From assembly GCF_000411975.1 (NCBI RefSeq), contig NZ_ASXG01000026.1:1-64000 (forward strand): a DNA stretch of 64,000 bases. The letters are read 5' to 3'. The notes beneath the pieces are model-generated. The model was not told where the DNA came from, made no database searches, and saw nothing but the letters and a program-made list of their open reading frames with translations. Below, piece after piece: positions 35,438-43,569 of this stretch (its first letter is position 1; every line of letters starts with the position of its first letter). The DNA comes from Amycolatopsis orientalis DSM 43388 (GTDB taxonomy: Bacteria > Actinomycetota > Actinomycetes > Mycobacteriales > Pseudonocardiaceae). Made by a program: the position numbers and the translations under genes.

Positions 35438-35888
35438 GTTTCACCCCTCCGCCCGCGCGAGCACCTCCATCTGCAGCTGGTGATCACCGAGATCCGCGCC
35501 CGCTTGCCGTCCGCCGGGGTGAGCAGCACCGCCGGATCGACCGGGTCCAGCGAACAGCGAGTCGTTCGCCATTTTCCCACTGTCGTTGAGGCCTATGGCC
35601 AAAGCCCCGGCGGGCGCGAGCGCCGAAAGCGGACCACGGGGGGAACAGCACGGACATCGCCCTCGACGGAGAAATCCGCCGCCTAGACCATTCCCAGTCC
35701 AGCGGCCCGAATCCCCCCGGACTGGCCTGGGAAACCCCATCCTCCGCTAACGCAGGTCACGTCAGCGACAAGCGTTTCCTCCTCGCCGAGGAAACAGGAA
35801 ACCCCTTTCCGCACTCCTTCCCGGATCGCATTCTGGGTGCACGCCGCTCGTTCCGGGCGGTTCGCCGAGAATCACGGGAAAACCCGAA
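35438..35888. other. Gap holding a structured region
   Basis: About 450 bp with no supported gene. It includes the perfect 8-base hairpin GTTTCCTC / GAGGAAAC at 35774-35795. From about 35750 the DNA becomes less GC-rich, as in a leader or promoter region for the small ORF at 35954. Confidence 0.5.
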
Positions 35889-35921
35889 AGCCACGAAATA
35901 CCATTTCGCGGCTGGTTTTTT
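35889..35921 (+). terminator. Hairpin with T-run (terminator or attenuator)
   Basis: AGCC-A-CGAAAT pairs with ATTTCG-C-GGCT (35889-35913) around ACC and is followed by six T at 35916-35921. This is a textbook intrinsic terminator shape, rare in such GC-rich DNA. It lies 33 bp before a 16-codon ORF with a strong ribosome site, so it may be an attenuator. Confidence 0.65.
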
Positions 35922-35953
35922 CCGTGCCTGGATCCGGAAGGGAGGTGCGGGAA

Positions 35954-36004
35954 ATGCAGACGCACGGAATCGTTCTCATCCTCACCCTGCTGGGCCTGGC
36001 CTGA
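35954..36004 (+). CDS. 16-residue hydrophobic small ORF
   Basis: ATG 35954 opens a 16-codon ORF encoding MQTHGIVLILTLLGLA, with GGGAGG ten bases upstream. It could be a tiny membrane peptide. A strong hairpin begins nine bases after its stop, which supports real transcription ending here. It is too short to judge by codon use. Confidence 0.4.
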   Translation: MQTHGIVLILTLLGLA

Positions 36005-36013
36005 CGCGGGGAA

Positions 36014-36044
36014 GGCCGGATTCGCCGCGAGGGCGGATCCGGCC
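36014..36044. terminator. Hairpin between convergent units
   Basis: GGCCGGATTCGCC at 36014-36026 pairs with GGGCGGATCCGGCC at 36031-36044 with one mismatch. It lies between the small ORF (plus strand) and the serine hydrolase gene (minus strand). Confidence 0.75.
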
Positions 36045-36049
36045 GCCGG

Positions 36050-36955
36050 TCAGCCGCGTGCGCGCAGGTGGTCGCGCAGCGAGCGGGCGACCCGGGCCAT
36101 CAGGATCTCCGCCTCCGGCTGAATCGCCGCCGGTACGCGGGATTCGGTGAGCGCGGCGACCGCGAACACCTGGCCGTCCGCATGCTCCACCACCCCGATC
36201 TCGTGCCGCAGATTGACCAGCGTCCCGGTTTTCGACGACCACTTCGCGGAATCCGACGCGAAATCCGGCGCCAACCGTTGGCGCAGCAGGTTTTCGCCCA
36301 TCAGCTGCCGCACCCGCGCGGCGGTGTCCGGGTCTATTTTGGACGGTGTCCACAACGCGGTCAGCAAATCGGCGAAGGCGCGCGCCGACCCGGAGCTCGC
36401 CCGGGAAACGTCCAGCTGCCGCACCGGGTGTCCCCGTCCCTCGGTCACCGCGCCGATCGCCAGCGAATGCGCGAGGTGTGCTTCGGTCGCGTCGAACCGT
36501 TCGAGCGGGGTGTCGTTCAGCTCGCTCAGCGAATGCCGCACCGAGAGGCCCGTGATGCCCCACTCCCGCACCGTCCGCGTGACCTCCGCGGGCGAGGTGA
36601 GGGCGAACAACGCGTCGGCCGCCGCGCTGTCGCTGATCGCGGAGGCCAGGTACATCAGGTCGTCCAGCGCCACCCGCGCCGGATGCCGGAAGCGGGCCAG
36701 CCCGGTCGGTCCGGCGTTCCGCGCCCGGCCGGGTTCGACCTCCACCTGCCGCGCGCCGTCCAGTTCGCCGCGCCGGATCCGGTCCTGGGTCACCGCCACG
36801 AGCGGGACCTTGACCAGCGACGCGGTCGCGAACTCCAGATCGGGCTCGATCCCGATCTCGCGGCCGGACCCGAGGTCGCGGACGAGGAACGAGCCGCGCA
36901 GCCCGCCCTCGTCGAGTTCGTCCCGCAGCCGCGCCAGCAGCGCCTCAGTGTTCAC
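36050..36955 (-). CDS. Class A beta-lactamase-like serine hydrolase
   Basis: A protein of 301 residues with no signal peptide. Penicilloyl-serine motifs are visible: SLVK (Ser-x-x-Lys) near residue 47, SDS in place of SDN near 108 and KTG in SSKTGTL near 243. Lacking export, it is less likely to be a classical resistance enzyme and may act on an internal ester or amide. GTG 36955 was chosen; it overlaps the LysR stop by 11 bases, so the two genes are co-transcribed. Confidence 0.8.
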   Translation of the reverse strand: MNTEALLARLRDELDEGGLRGSFLVRDLGSGREIGIEPDLEFATASLVKVPLVAVTQDRIRRGELDGARQVEVEPGRARNAGPTGLARFRHPARVALDDLMYLASAISDSAAADALFALTSPAEVTRTVREWGITGLSVRHSLSELNDTPLERFDATEAHLAHSLAIGAVTEGRGHPVRQLDVSRASSGSARAFADLLTALWTPSKIDPDTAARVRQLMGENLLRQRLAPDFASDSAKWSSKTGTLVNLRHEIGVVEHADGQVFAVAALTESRVPAAIQPEAEILMARVARSLRDHLRARG

Positions 36956-37838
36956 GGCACCAGTCTGCCGCAACAGTCGCGCCGAGACAGCGGGCGATCG
37001 CCGCGCGCAGCGGCTCCCGCACCCGGTCCACGTCGTCGCCCAGCCCGGCCGCGACGTCGTAGCCGCGCGCGAGCCGCACTCCGCCCACCGGACGCCACGC
37101 CAGCCCCAGCTCCCGCGCCTGATCCGCCGAGCACAGCAGCAGATCCGCCGACCCGATCACGCTCGCGGCGGCCGTCGTCAGCGTCCCGGCGACCTCGACC
37201 TGCGCGGGCAGCAACCCGGCCGCGTCCCGTGCGCGGAACACCCGGTCGCGGACGTGCGGCACGTCGTCCTCCGGCTGCACCCACACCCGGCGGCGCGCCC
37301 CGGCCGCGCGTCCGGCGCGCAGCGTTTCCAGGTACACCACGGCTTCGTCCGGCTCGGCCTCGCCGGCCACTCCGAGCGGCACCTTCCACACCCCGTCCTC
37401 CGGCGGCACCGCGACGAGCGCGGCCCGCACCTCCTGCGTCCGCACCAGCTCGGCCCGCTCCGCCGGACCGGCGACGCGAAACTCCAGGAACACCTCGACC
37501 GTCCGCGCCTGCGCCTCGAGTTCGGCGAGATCGCGAGTGGTCGACGTGTCCGGGACCGCCAGCCGCAACGGCCGCCGCCGCGCGCGCCGGGCGTCGTGCT
37601 CCATCGCCTCGGCGAGCCGGACCAGGCGCTGCGCGGACGGCAGCAGGTCCCGGCCGAACGGCGTGAGCCGCGCCCGCCGCGTCGACCGGTCGAACAGCCG
37701 CTCCCCCAGGTGCTTCTCGAGCGCCGCGATCCGGCGGCTCGCCACCGGCTGCGGAATCCGCGCGGCCGCCGCGCCGCCGGTGAAACTCCCCGCTTCGGTC
37801 ACGCTCACGAACGCCTTGCAGCAGCCGACCAAGTCCAC
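36945..37838 (-). CDS. LysR-family regulator
   Basis: A protein of 297 residues. The N-terminal winged HTH is at 1-60 (GSFTGGAAAARIPQPVASRRI) and the co-inducer domain spans about 85-290. It is divergent from the beta-lactamase gene at 37951, the layout of ampR-ampC type pairs. A T-N11-A LysR box lies between them at 37851-37863. It probably activates the beta-lactamase in response to cell-wall fragments or drug. Confidence 0.88.
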   Translation of the reverse strand: MDLVGCCKAFVSVTEAGSFTGGAAAARIPQPVASRRIAALEKHLGERLFDRSTRRARLTPFGRDLLPSAQRLVRLAEAMEHDARRARRRPLRLAVPDTSTTRDLAELEAQARTVEVFLEFRVAGPAERAELVRTQEVRAALVAVPPEDGVWKVPLGVAGEAEPDEAVVYLETLRAGRAAGARRRVWVQPEDDVPHVRDRVFRARDAAGLLPAQVEVAGTLTTAAASVIGSADLLLCSADQARELGLAWRPVGGVRLARGYDVAAGLGDDVDRVREPLRAAIARCLGATVAADWCREH

Positions 37839-37850
37839 GACCTGAGCTTA

Positions 37851-37863
37851 TGCCAGATGCGCA
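37851..37863. promoter_or_regulatory. LysR-type T-N11-A box
   Basis: TGCCAGATGCGCA fits the TGC-N7-GCA (T-N11-A) pattern of LysR operators. It lies in the 112-bp divergent region, 13 bp from the LysR start. Confidence 0.6.
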
Positions 37864-37950
37864 TGAAGTCGCACAAAAGTGTCTTGGACCGCATGAACCG
37901 GCCGGGGGCACGCTGCCGGAGGAGATGATCGACTTCGGAGGGAGAACCCC

Positions 37951-38847
37951 GTGTTCCGCAGGCTGACCCTGGCCTCTCTCGCATTGGTCACGCTAGCCTC
38001 GTGTGCCGCACCGGCACCATCGGACGCCCCGGCGAGTTCGGCGCGGTCCGCCGCGCCGGCCGCCGCGAAGACGGTCGCCCAGCCGGATTTCGCCGCGCTG
38101 GAGAAGGCTTTCGACGCCCGGCTCGGCGTCTACGCGATCGACACCGGCGACGGGCGCGAAGTCGCCTACCACGCCGACGACCGGTTTGCCTACGCTTCCA
38201 CGCACAAGGTGTTCAACGCGGCAGCCATCCTGCACCGCGGGGACGATCTCGCCCGGACGGTCACGATTCGGCAAAGCGATCTCGTGCCCAATTCCCCGAT
38301 TACGGAGAAGCACACCGGGGAGCAAATGTCGTTACAGAGCGTCCTCGACGCTGCGCTGCGTTACAGCGACAACACGGCGGATAACGTCATGTTCGGCGAA
38401 ATCGGCGGTCCCGCCGGGCTGGCTGCGGAGCTTCGCCGGCTGGGGGATACGGTCACCCGCGTGGACCGCATCGAGCCCGCTCTCAACGAGACGAGCCCTG
38501 GTGACGTCCGGGACACGACCACCCCGCGAGTCTGGGCCAAGGACCTGCGCGCTGTCGCGCTCGACGCGGGACTCCCGGCGGACAAGCAGGCCGTGCTCAC
38601 CAAGATCATGCGCGCCAACACGACCGGCGCGCACGTGATCCGCGCCGGCGTGCCCGCGGACTGGCAGGTCGCGGACAAGACCGGGACCGCCGACTACGCC
38701 ACGCGCAACGACATCGCCGTGCTCTGGCCGCCGCGCCGCGCGCCGATCGTGCTCGCCGTGCTGTCCGACCGACCCCAGAAGGACGCCAAGACCGACGACA
38801 AGCTCATCGCGCAGGCCGCCGCGGCGGTCGTGAAGGCGTTGCAGTGA
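37951..38847 (+). CDS. bla: Class A beta-lactamase, lipoprotein type
   Basis: A protein of 298 residues with a lipoprotein signal peptide (LVTLASC, lipobox Cys at about 18). Class A motifs are complete: STHK near residue 88, YSDN near 138, a Glu in PALNE and KTGTADY near 243. It should hydrolyse penicillins outside the membrane. GTG 37951 follows GGAGGGAG. It is divergent from LysR and overlaps the VanY-type gene by four bases (GTGA). Such enzymes are native to actinomycetes rather than signs of acquired resistance. Confidence 0.95.
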   Translation: MFRRLTLASLALVTLASCAAPAPSDAPASSARSAAPAAAKTVAQPDFAALEKAFDARLGVYAIDTGDGREVAYHADDRFAYASTHKVFNAAAILHRGDDLARTVTIRQSDLVPNSPITEKHTGEQMSLQSVLDAALRYSDNTADNVMFGEIGGPAGLAAELRRLGDTVTRVDRIEPALNETSPGDVRDTTTPRVWAKDLRAVALDAGLPADKQAVLTKIMRANTTGAHVIRAGVPADWQVADKTGTADYATRNDIAVLWPPRRAPIVLAVLSDRPQKDAKTDDKLIAQAAAAVVKALQ

Positions 38848-39365
38848 CCGGAATCTACCGAGTGGTCACCCACGTGCTCGCGGTGCTTTTCGTGCCGGTC
38901 GCGTGGGTGGTCGCGCGGGGCCGGGCCCGGCACGTCGCGTGCCAGTGGGCGCTGGGGGCCCGCTACCCGGCCGAAAACCTCGCCGGGCTCACGCCGGGCA
39001 CGTACGCCGCGTTCACCGCGGCGCGCACCGAAGCCTTGTGGCGGCACGGAATCCTGCTCGGCCTGACGTCGGGCCACCGGGACGCCGCGACGCAGGCGGA
39101 TCTGTTCCGCGCCGAAGTCCGGCGGGCCGGTTCGCACGAGCTCGCCCTGCACCTCACGCTCCCGCCCGCGCAATCGCAGCACGTGCGCGGCGTCGCGCTC
39201 GACGTGCGGCCGTACGAAGGCGCGCAATGGCTCGAAGTCCACGGTGGACGGTTCGGCCTGTATCGCGTGTACGACAACGAATGGTGGCATTTCGAGTACC
39301 ACCCGGACGGCCGTCCGCAGCGGCTGCCGCACCCCGGATTCGCCGCGACCCGCGCCGCCAGCTGA
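38844..39365 (+). CDS. VanY-type D-alanyl-D-alanine carboxypeptidase
   Basis: A protein of 173 residues with an N-terminal membrane segment near 8-25. The M15 zinc peptidase motifs are SQHVRGVALDV (SxHxxGxAxD) near 111-121 and EWWHFEY near 146-152. It trims the terminal D-Ala of peptidoglycan stems. It starts inside the bla stop (GTGA), so the two are co-translated. The pair would protect and remodel the wall together. Confidence 0.86.
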   Translation: MTGIYRVVTHVLAVLFVPVAWVVARGRARHVACQWALGARYPAENLAGLTPGTYAAFTAARTEALWRHGILLGLTSGHRDAATQADLFRAEVRRAGSHELALHLTLPPAQSQHVRGVALDVRPYEGAQWLEVHGGRFGLYRVYDNEWWHFEYHPDGRPQRLPHPGFAATRAAS

Positions 39366-39428
39366 GGCTGATGCGTCCACTGTGGACTCGGCCGTGAGGC
39401 ACGGATCCGTGACGAAACCGGACAAGCC

Positions 39429-39455
39429 GTAACGAACCCCGGATCCAGGCGATAA
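39429..39455 (+). promoter_or_regulatory. ECF-type promoter GTAACG-N15-CGATAA
   Basis: GTAACG at 39429-39434 and CGATAA at 39450-39455, 15 bases apart, lie 47 bp before the first lipoprotein gene. The same pair with the same spacing occurs before the second (40333-40359). From memory this resembles mycobacterial SigD promoters; a ShbA/SigD-like gene is at 32985. Confidence 0.65.
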
Positions 39456-39502
39456 CCGGATGCGCCCGGGGCCGTCCTGGGCCTGGCCCGAACGGAACTC
39501 GC

Positions 39503-40249
39503 ATGATTCGCCCGGTCTCGAACCGTCTCCTCCTGCGTTGCGGTGCCGCGGTGGCCGCCGCCGCGCTCGCGGGCACCGCCTGCTCCGGCTCCGGCGGCGG
39601 CACCGCCCCGCCGCCCGCCAGCCCGGCCGCGACCTCGCCGTCCGCGCCGTCCGCCGCCCCGCCCGACGCCGCGACCGTCGGCGAAACGGTCAAGGCCGCG
39701 ATGAAGAAGTCGACCGCGGTGCACGTCAAGGGCTCGAAGAGCGAAGACGGCAAGATGAAGGTCGACATGCAGTTCAACAAGGACAGCGTGAGCGGCTCGA
39801 TCGAGAAGGACGGCGTCGAGGTGCCGGTGCGGCGCGTCGGCGACAAGGTCTGGATGAAGTTCAGCAAGTCGCTGGCCAAGGCGGCCGGCGTGCCCGCCGA
39901 GGCCGCCGCGATCGTGAGCGACAAGTGGGTGTCGCTCGACTCCCCGATGGCCCAGGGCATGGGCGAGGCGTTCAAGCTGTTCCTGGACTACGACGTCTTC
40001 GTCGGCTCGATGGCCGACGACGCCGACAAACCCGGCTACACCGCGGCCGGACCCGCCGACGTCGCGGGCGCCCCGGCGCTGAAGTACCAGAACGGCAGCC
40101 GGACGATCTTCCTCGAGGCCGCCGGCTCGCACCGCCTGCTGCGGCTCGAGTCGCCGGAGGAAGGCCTGATGGAGTTCAGCGGCTGGGACGAGCCGGTCCC
40201 GGCGCAGGCCCCGCCCGCCGCGGAGATCTACTCCGGCCCCGGCTCGTGA
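39503..40249 (+). CDS. Lipoprotein, LppX/LprAFG-like
   Basis: A protein of 248 residues. The lipobox LAGTAC puts the lipid Cys near 27, followed by a Ser/Pro/Ala linker to about 52. A beta-rich domain follows (AMKKSTAVHVKGSK; MDMQFNKD-like; VWMKFS). This is the LppX/LprAFG fold, which carries lipids across the cell envelope. It has a tandem paralogue at 40406 with a matching promoter. A strong terminator separates them. Confidence 0.78.
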   Translation: MIRPVSNRLLLRCGAAVAAAALAGTACSGSGGGTAPPPASPAATSPSAPSAAPPDAATVGETVKAAMKKSTAVHVKGSKSEDGKMKVDMQFNKDSVSGSIEKDGVEVPVRRVGDKVWMKFSKSLAKAAGVPAEAAAIVSDKWVSLDSPMAQGMGEAFKLFLDYDVFVGSMADDADKPGYTAAGPADVAGAPALKYQNGSRTIFLEAAGSHRLLRLESPEEGLMEFSGWDEPVPAQAPPAAEIYSGPGS

Positions 40250-40255
40250 CCGGAC

Positions 40256-40292
40256 GGCCTCGCGTTCCCGCGCCGTTCGGGAACGCGAGGCC
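40256..40292 (+). terminator. Perfect 14-bp stem terminator
   Basis: GGCCTCGCGTTCCC at 40256-40269 and its exact complement at 40279-40292, directly after the first lipoprotein stop. Confidence 0.88.
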
Positions 40293-40332
40293 GCCGCGGA
40301 CCGGTAATCCCCCGGTCCAGGACGGACCAGCC

Positions 40333-40359
40333 GTAACGGACTCCGGATCCAGCCGATAA
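40333..40359 (+). promoter_or_regulatory. ECF-type promoter, second copy
   Basis: GTAACG at 40333 and CGATAA at 40354 with a 15-base spacer. The whole leader up to the ATG is similar to that of the first lipoprotein gene, so the promoter was duplicated with the gene and then conserved. Confidence 0.65.
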
Positions 40360-40405
40360 GCGGATGCGCCCGGGGACGTCCCGGCCTCTCCTGAACGGAA
40401 ACCGC

Positions 40406-41131
40406 ATGATTCGCCCCCGTTTTCTCCTGTGCTGCGGCGCCATCGCGGTCGCCTTCGCGTGCGCCGCCTGCTCCGGCTCCGGGACCAGTCCCGCCCAGTC
40501 GCTGGCCGGCGCGCCGTCGAGTTCGCCGGGCAAGCCGTTCGACGCTCCGCCCGACGCCGCGACCGTCGGCGACACCGTCGCGAACGAGCTGAGCGTGGCG
40601 AGGGCCGTCCACGTCAAGGGCACCAACACCGACGGCATCAAGGTCGACCTGCAGCTCAACAAGGACAGTTCGAGCGGCACGCTCGAACAGGACGGCGCGG
40701 TGCTGTCGCTCGTGCGCGTCGACGACAAGATGTGGATCAAGGTCACCAACGGGTTGACCAAGATCGCCGGGGTGCCCGCCGGGACCCTGTCGAGCATGGA
40801 CGGCAAGTGGCTGTCGGTGGACGCTCCGCTGCTCCACGGTCGCGGCGCGAGTTTGAAGGGCTTCCTGGACTGCGCTGCCTTCCTCAGCGCCCTGTCCGAC
40901 GATCTCGACCGCCCCGGCTACGCCGCGGGCGAACCCGTCGACCTGGCGGGGACTCCGGCGGTGCGGTACCGCAACGGCAGCAAGGCGATCTACCTCGGCC
41001 GCTTCGGCACGACCTACTCCCTGGTGCGGTACGAGTCCGTGGAGCAGGGCGCGATGGAATTCGACCTGGGCGACCCCCGTCCGGCCAATGCCCCGCCCGC
41101 CGCGGAGATCTACTCCGGCCCCGGCTCCTGA
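40406..41131 (+). CDS. Lipoprotein, LppX/LprAFG-like (paralogue)
   Basis: A protein of 241 residues. The lipobox ends at Cys in FACAAC near 22. The domain is clearly homologous to the previous gene (RAVHVKGTNTDGIKVDLQLN; GMxEF-like end; identical NAPPAAEIYSGPGS-type C-terminus). The start MIRPRFLL was chosen because it aligns with the paralogue's MIRP start. Each copy has its own promoter, and a terminator lies between them, so they are independent units. Confidence 0.78.
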   Translation: MIRPRFLLCCGAIAVAFACAACSGSGTSPAQSLAGAPSSSPGKPFDAPPDAATVGDTVANELSVARAVHVKGTNTDGIKVDLQLNKDSSSGTLEQDGAVLSLVRVDDKMWIKVTNGLTKIAGVPAGTLSSMDGKWLSVDAPLLHGRGASLKGFLDCAAFLSALSDDLDRPGYAAGEPVDLAGTPAVRYRNGSKAIYLGRFGTTYSLVRYESVEQGAMEFDLGDPRPANAPPAAEIYSGPGS

Positions 41132-41171
41132 AGTTCTGCCGACCGGGCGATCAAGTGCGACACTGCCCGAG

Positions 41172-41897
41172 ATGATCGGTCTGCTGTATCCCACTCGCGA
41201 TTGCGCCGAGGACGACTTCACCGCACTGGCCGGGTGCCTGGACGCCCGGCCCGGCGTGGAGTTCGCCTACGTGCCCTGGGCCCGGCGGGCGGTCGATCGG
41301 GGGAACGTCCAGACCGCCGTGCGAGAGCTCAGCGAGCCGGACCGGCTGGTGCGGACGGCCGCGACCTTCACGTCGTCCCCGCGCGTGGTCAGCTGGGCGT
41401 GCGCGAGCTGCAGCTTCATCGACGGCGTCGCGGTGGCCAAAACCCAGACCGACGCGCTGACGGACGCGCTGGGCGTCCCGGCGAGCAGCACGTCGCTGGC
41501 GTTTCTCGCCGCGGCGCACCGGCTCGGCCTCAAGCGGATCTCGCTCGCCTCGGTGTACGCGCCCGAGATCACCGACGCGTTCTCGGCGTTCCTCGCCGAG
41601 GAAGACATCGCCACCGTGCGCGCCGTGTCGGCCGACGCCGGTTCGGACCGCGACCTGGCCGCCTGGGACAGCGACCGCATCCGCGAGCTGGTCGATTCCG
41701 CGGCCTCCTCCGACGCCCAGGCCGTCCTGCTCCCGGAGACCGCCCTGCACACCGCGCCGCTGCTGGCCGAACTCGAAAAGCGCGCGGGCAAACCCGTGCT
41801 CACCGCGACGCAGGTGACGCTCTGGCACTGCCTCACCCTGCTCGGCCGGCCGGCCGCCGGACCCGGTCTCGGCACGCTGCTCGCCCACCCGCATTGA
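41172..41897 (+). CDS. Maleate isomerase / Asp-Glu racemase-like protein
   Basis: A protein of 241 residues of the maleate cis-trans isomerase / arylmalonate decarboxylase fold. The first catalytic Cys region is present (SWACASCSF near 75-83). The second Cys, usually in SCTxLRT, is replaced: the site reads LPETALHT near 192-199. KPVLTATQVTLWH follows as in the family. Loss of one Cys suggests a decarboxylase-like or other chemistry rather than isomerisation. ATG 41172 sits 40 bp after the lipoprotein. Confidence 0.72.
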   Translation: MIGLLYPTRDCAEDDFTALAGCLDARPGVEFAYVPWARRAVDRGNVQTAVRELSEPDRLVRTAATFTSSPRVVSWACASCSFIDGVAVAKTQTDALTDALGVPASSTSLAFLAAAHRLGLKRISLASVYAPEITDAFSAFLAEEDIATVRAVSADAGSDRDLAAWDSDRIRELVDSAASSDAQAVLLPETALHTAPLLAELEKRAGKPVLTATQVTLWHCLTLLGRPAAGPGLGTLLAHPH

Positions 41898-41962
41898 CGG
41901 TCCGCTGCAGACAGACAAGGTCCCGGGCATGACCGCGGCCGATCGCGGGTAGTTCCCCGATC

Positions 41963-42325
41963 ATGAGCAGCCACCTGATCGCCGTCGCCATCGACTGCCG
42001 AGACGCCGACGCGCTCGCCGAATTCTGGCGGGAAGCGATGGGCTATCCGCGGGCCGAGCGGTGGACGGACAGCCATGGACTCACCTACGTCGAGCTGAAG
42101 GCACCGGACCGGCCGTCTCTGCTGTTCCAGCCGGTGCCCGAGGGGAAGACGGTCAAGAACCGGCTGCACCTGGACATCGCGCCGGACACGGTGGAGCAGC
42201 GCGACGAGGTGGCCCGCCTGGTCACGCTCGGCGCGAAAGTCGTGGAAGACGCGGAAAACGACCACTGGATCGTGCTGAAAGACCCCGAAGACAACGAATT
42301 CTGCGTGCTTCCCCGGCGGTCCTGA
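41963..42325 (+). CDS. VOC-family (glyoxalase-like) protein
   Basis: A small vicinal-oxygen-chelate fold protein of 120 residues. VAIDCRDADALAEFW at the start and DPEDNEFCVL at the end are typical of the glyoxalase-like group common in actinomycetes. Some metal ligands are not obvious, so it may be a binding protein. It is followed 21 bp later by a MarR regulator. Confidence 0.82.
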   Translation: MSSHLIAVAIDCRDADALAEFWREAMGYPRAERWTDSHGLTYVELKAPDRPSLLFQPVPEGKTVKNRLHLDIAPDTVEQRDEVARLVTLGAKVVEDAENDHWIVLKDPEDNEFCVLPRRS

Positions 42326-42346
42326 GCCCGCGCTACGATCTGCGCC

Positions 42347-42802
42347 GTGCCCGACTCCCGAGCGCCCGCGCAGCCCGACCTCGGCATGCTCGCCGGGCGG
42401 CTGTTGTTCGCGGTGCAGCGGGAGCTGTTCACGGCGCTGGCCGCCGAGGGTTTCGGCGACCTGAGCCCGCGGCACGGCGCGGTGCTCGCCTACCTCGGCC
42501 CGGACGGGGCGCGCGCGACCGAGCTGTCCCGCCGGTCCGGACGGCGCAAGCAGGTCATCGGCACGATGGTCGACGAACTCGCGACGCTCGGCTACGTCGA
42601 ACGCCGTCCCGACCCGGCCGACCGGCGCGCGAAACTGGTCTGCCCGACCGAACGCGGCCAGGCCATGACCGCGGCCTCGACCCGCATTCTCGCCGCGATC
42701 GAGAACCGGCACGCACAGCGGCTCGGGCGGGACGAGTACGCGGAGTTCAAACGCGTCCTCGCCGAGGTCACCGACGAGCAGCGGCGCTTCGCCGGGCAGT
42801 GA
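42347..42802 (+). CDS. MarR-family regulator
   Basis: A protein of 151 residues. The winged HTH is at about 35-105 (GARATELSRRSGRRKQVIGTMVDEL; GYVERRPDPADRRAKLV) with flanking dimer helices. GTG 42347. It may control the VOC gene upstream. Its TGA abuts the TCA of the next, opposite gene. Confidence 0.85.
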   Translation: MPDSRAPAQPDLGMLAGRLLFAVQRELFTALAAEGFGDLSPRHGAVLAYLGPDGARATELSRRSGRRKQVIGTMVDELATLGYVERRPDPADRRAKLVCPTERGQAMTAASTRILAAIENRHAQRLGRDEYAEFKRVLAEVTDEQRRFAGQ

Positions 42803-43453
42803 TCACTGGCCCGGCCACCCCTGCTGCGGCGGGCCGGAGGCGGGCCACTGCCCCGGCATCGGCTGCTGCGGATACGGCTGCTGCTGCGGATAAGGCGGGT
42901 ATTGCTGCGGCATGCCCGGCGCGCCGTACTGCGGCGGATACTGCGGCGGAACCGGACCCGGCTGCGGATACTGCTGTCCCGGGTATTGCTGTCCCATCGG
43001 AACCTGCCCCGGATACTGCGGCATCCCCGGAACCTGTGCCCCGTAAGGCATTCCGTATCCCGCGGGCGGAGGCGTCTTCGCCGACACCGCGGGCAGCCAC
43101 AGCACCACCGCCAGGATCGTCATCAAGCCGAACGCGACACTCTCTTCCCAAGAACGATAAGAGATCAGCAGGACCAGCGCACACAACAGCTGCACCGGCG
43201 TGCCCCACAGCAGAATGCGCCCGACCGATTGCCGCCGCGCGAGAACCATCCCGACACCCGCGAGAACCACAATCGCCAGCAAGCCGGAAAGCACCGAGAC
43301 GTACGTGTGGACGCCGACATTGCTTCCGCTTCGCACGAGGTGGATGATCGACCCGATACCCCCGTATGCCGCGTAAATCTCCAGCACTGCGAGCAACACC
43401 GCCACCGCGATGCCGATCCCCGTCACCTTCGGCCGCATCACCGGCTGAGTCAT
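42803..43453 (-). CDS. Membrane protein with Pro/Gln/Tyr-rich tail
   Basis: A protein of 216 residues. Four TMs lie at about 12-32, 48-68, 78-98 and 105-122. A C-terminal cytosolic tail of about 85 residues is made of PQYP/GQQY-type repeats. The pattern is common in actinomycete envelope proteins; the function is unknown. ATG 43453 follows GGAGGGGACCGG. Confidence 0.72.
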   Translation of the reverse strand: MTQPVMRPKVTGIGIAVAVLLAVLEIYAAYGGIGSIIHLVRSGSNVGVHTYVSVLSGLLAIVVLAGVGMVLARRQSVGRILLWGTPVQLLCALVLLISYRSWEESVAFGLMTILAVVLWLPAVSAKTPPPAGYGMPYGAQVPGMPQYPGQVPMGQQYPGQQYPQPGPVPPQYPPQYGAPGMPQQYPPYPQQQPYPQQPMPGQWPASGPPQQGWPGQ

Positions 43454-43569
43454 CCCGGTCCCCTCCGTCACCCTCCGGAGGGACAACTCTACCAAGCGCA
43501 TCCACAGTCCACAGTGGAACAACGCCCCCGGTCCCCGCGACCGGCCCGGACGCCCTCTACGATCGGCCC

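Noticed and set aside
37951..38847. Acquired antibiotic-resistance island around the beta-lactamase
   Set aside because: No mobile element, normal base composition, and native LysR and VanY-type partners.
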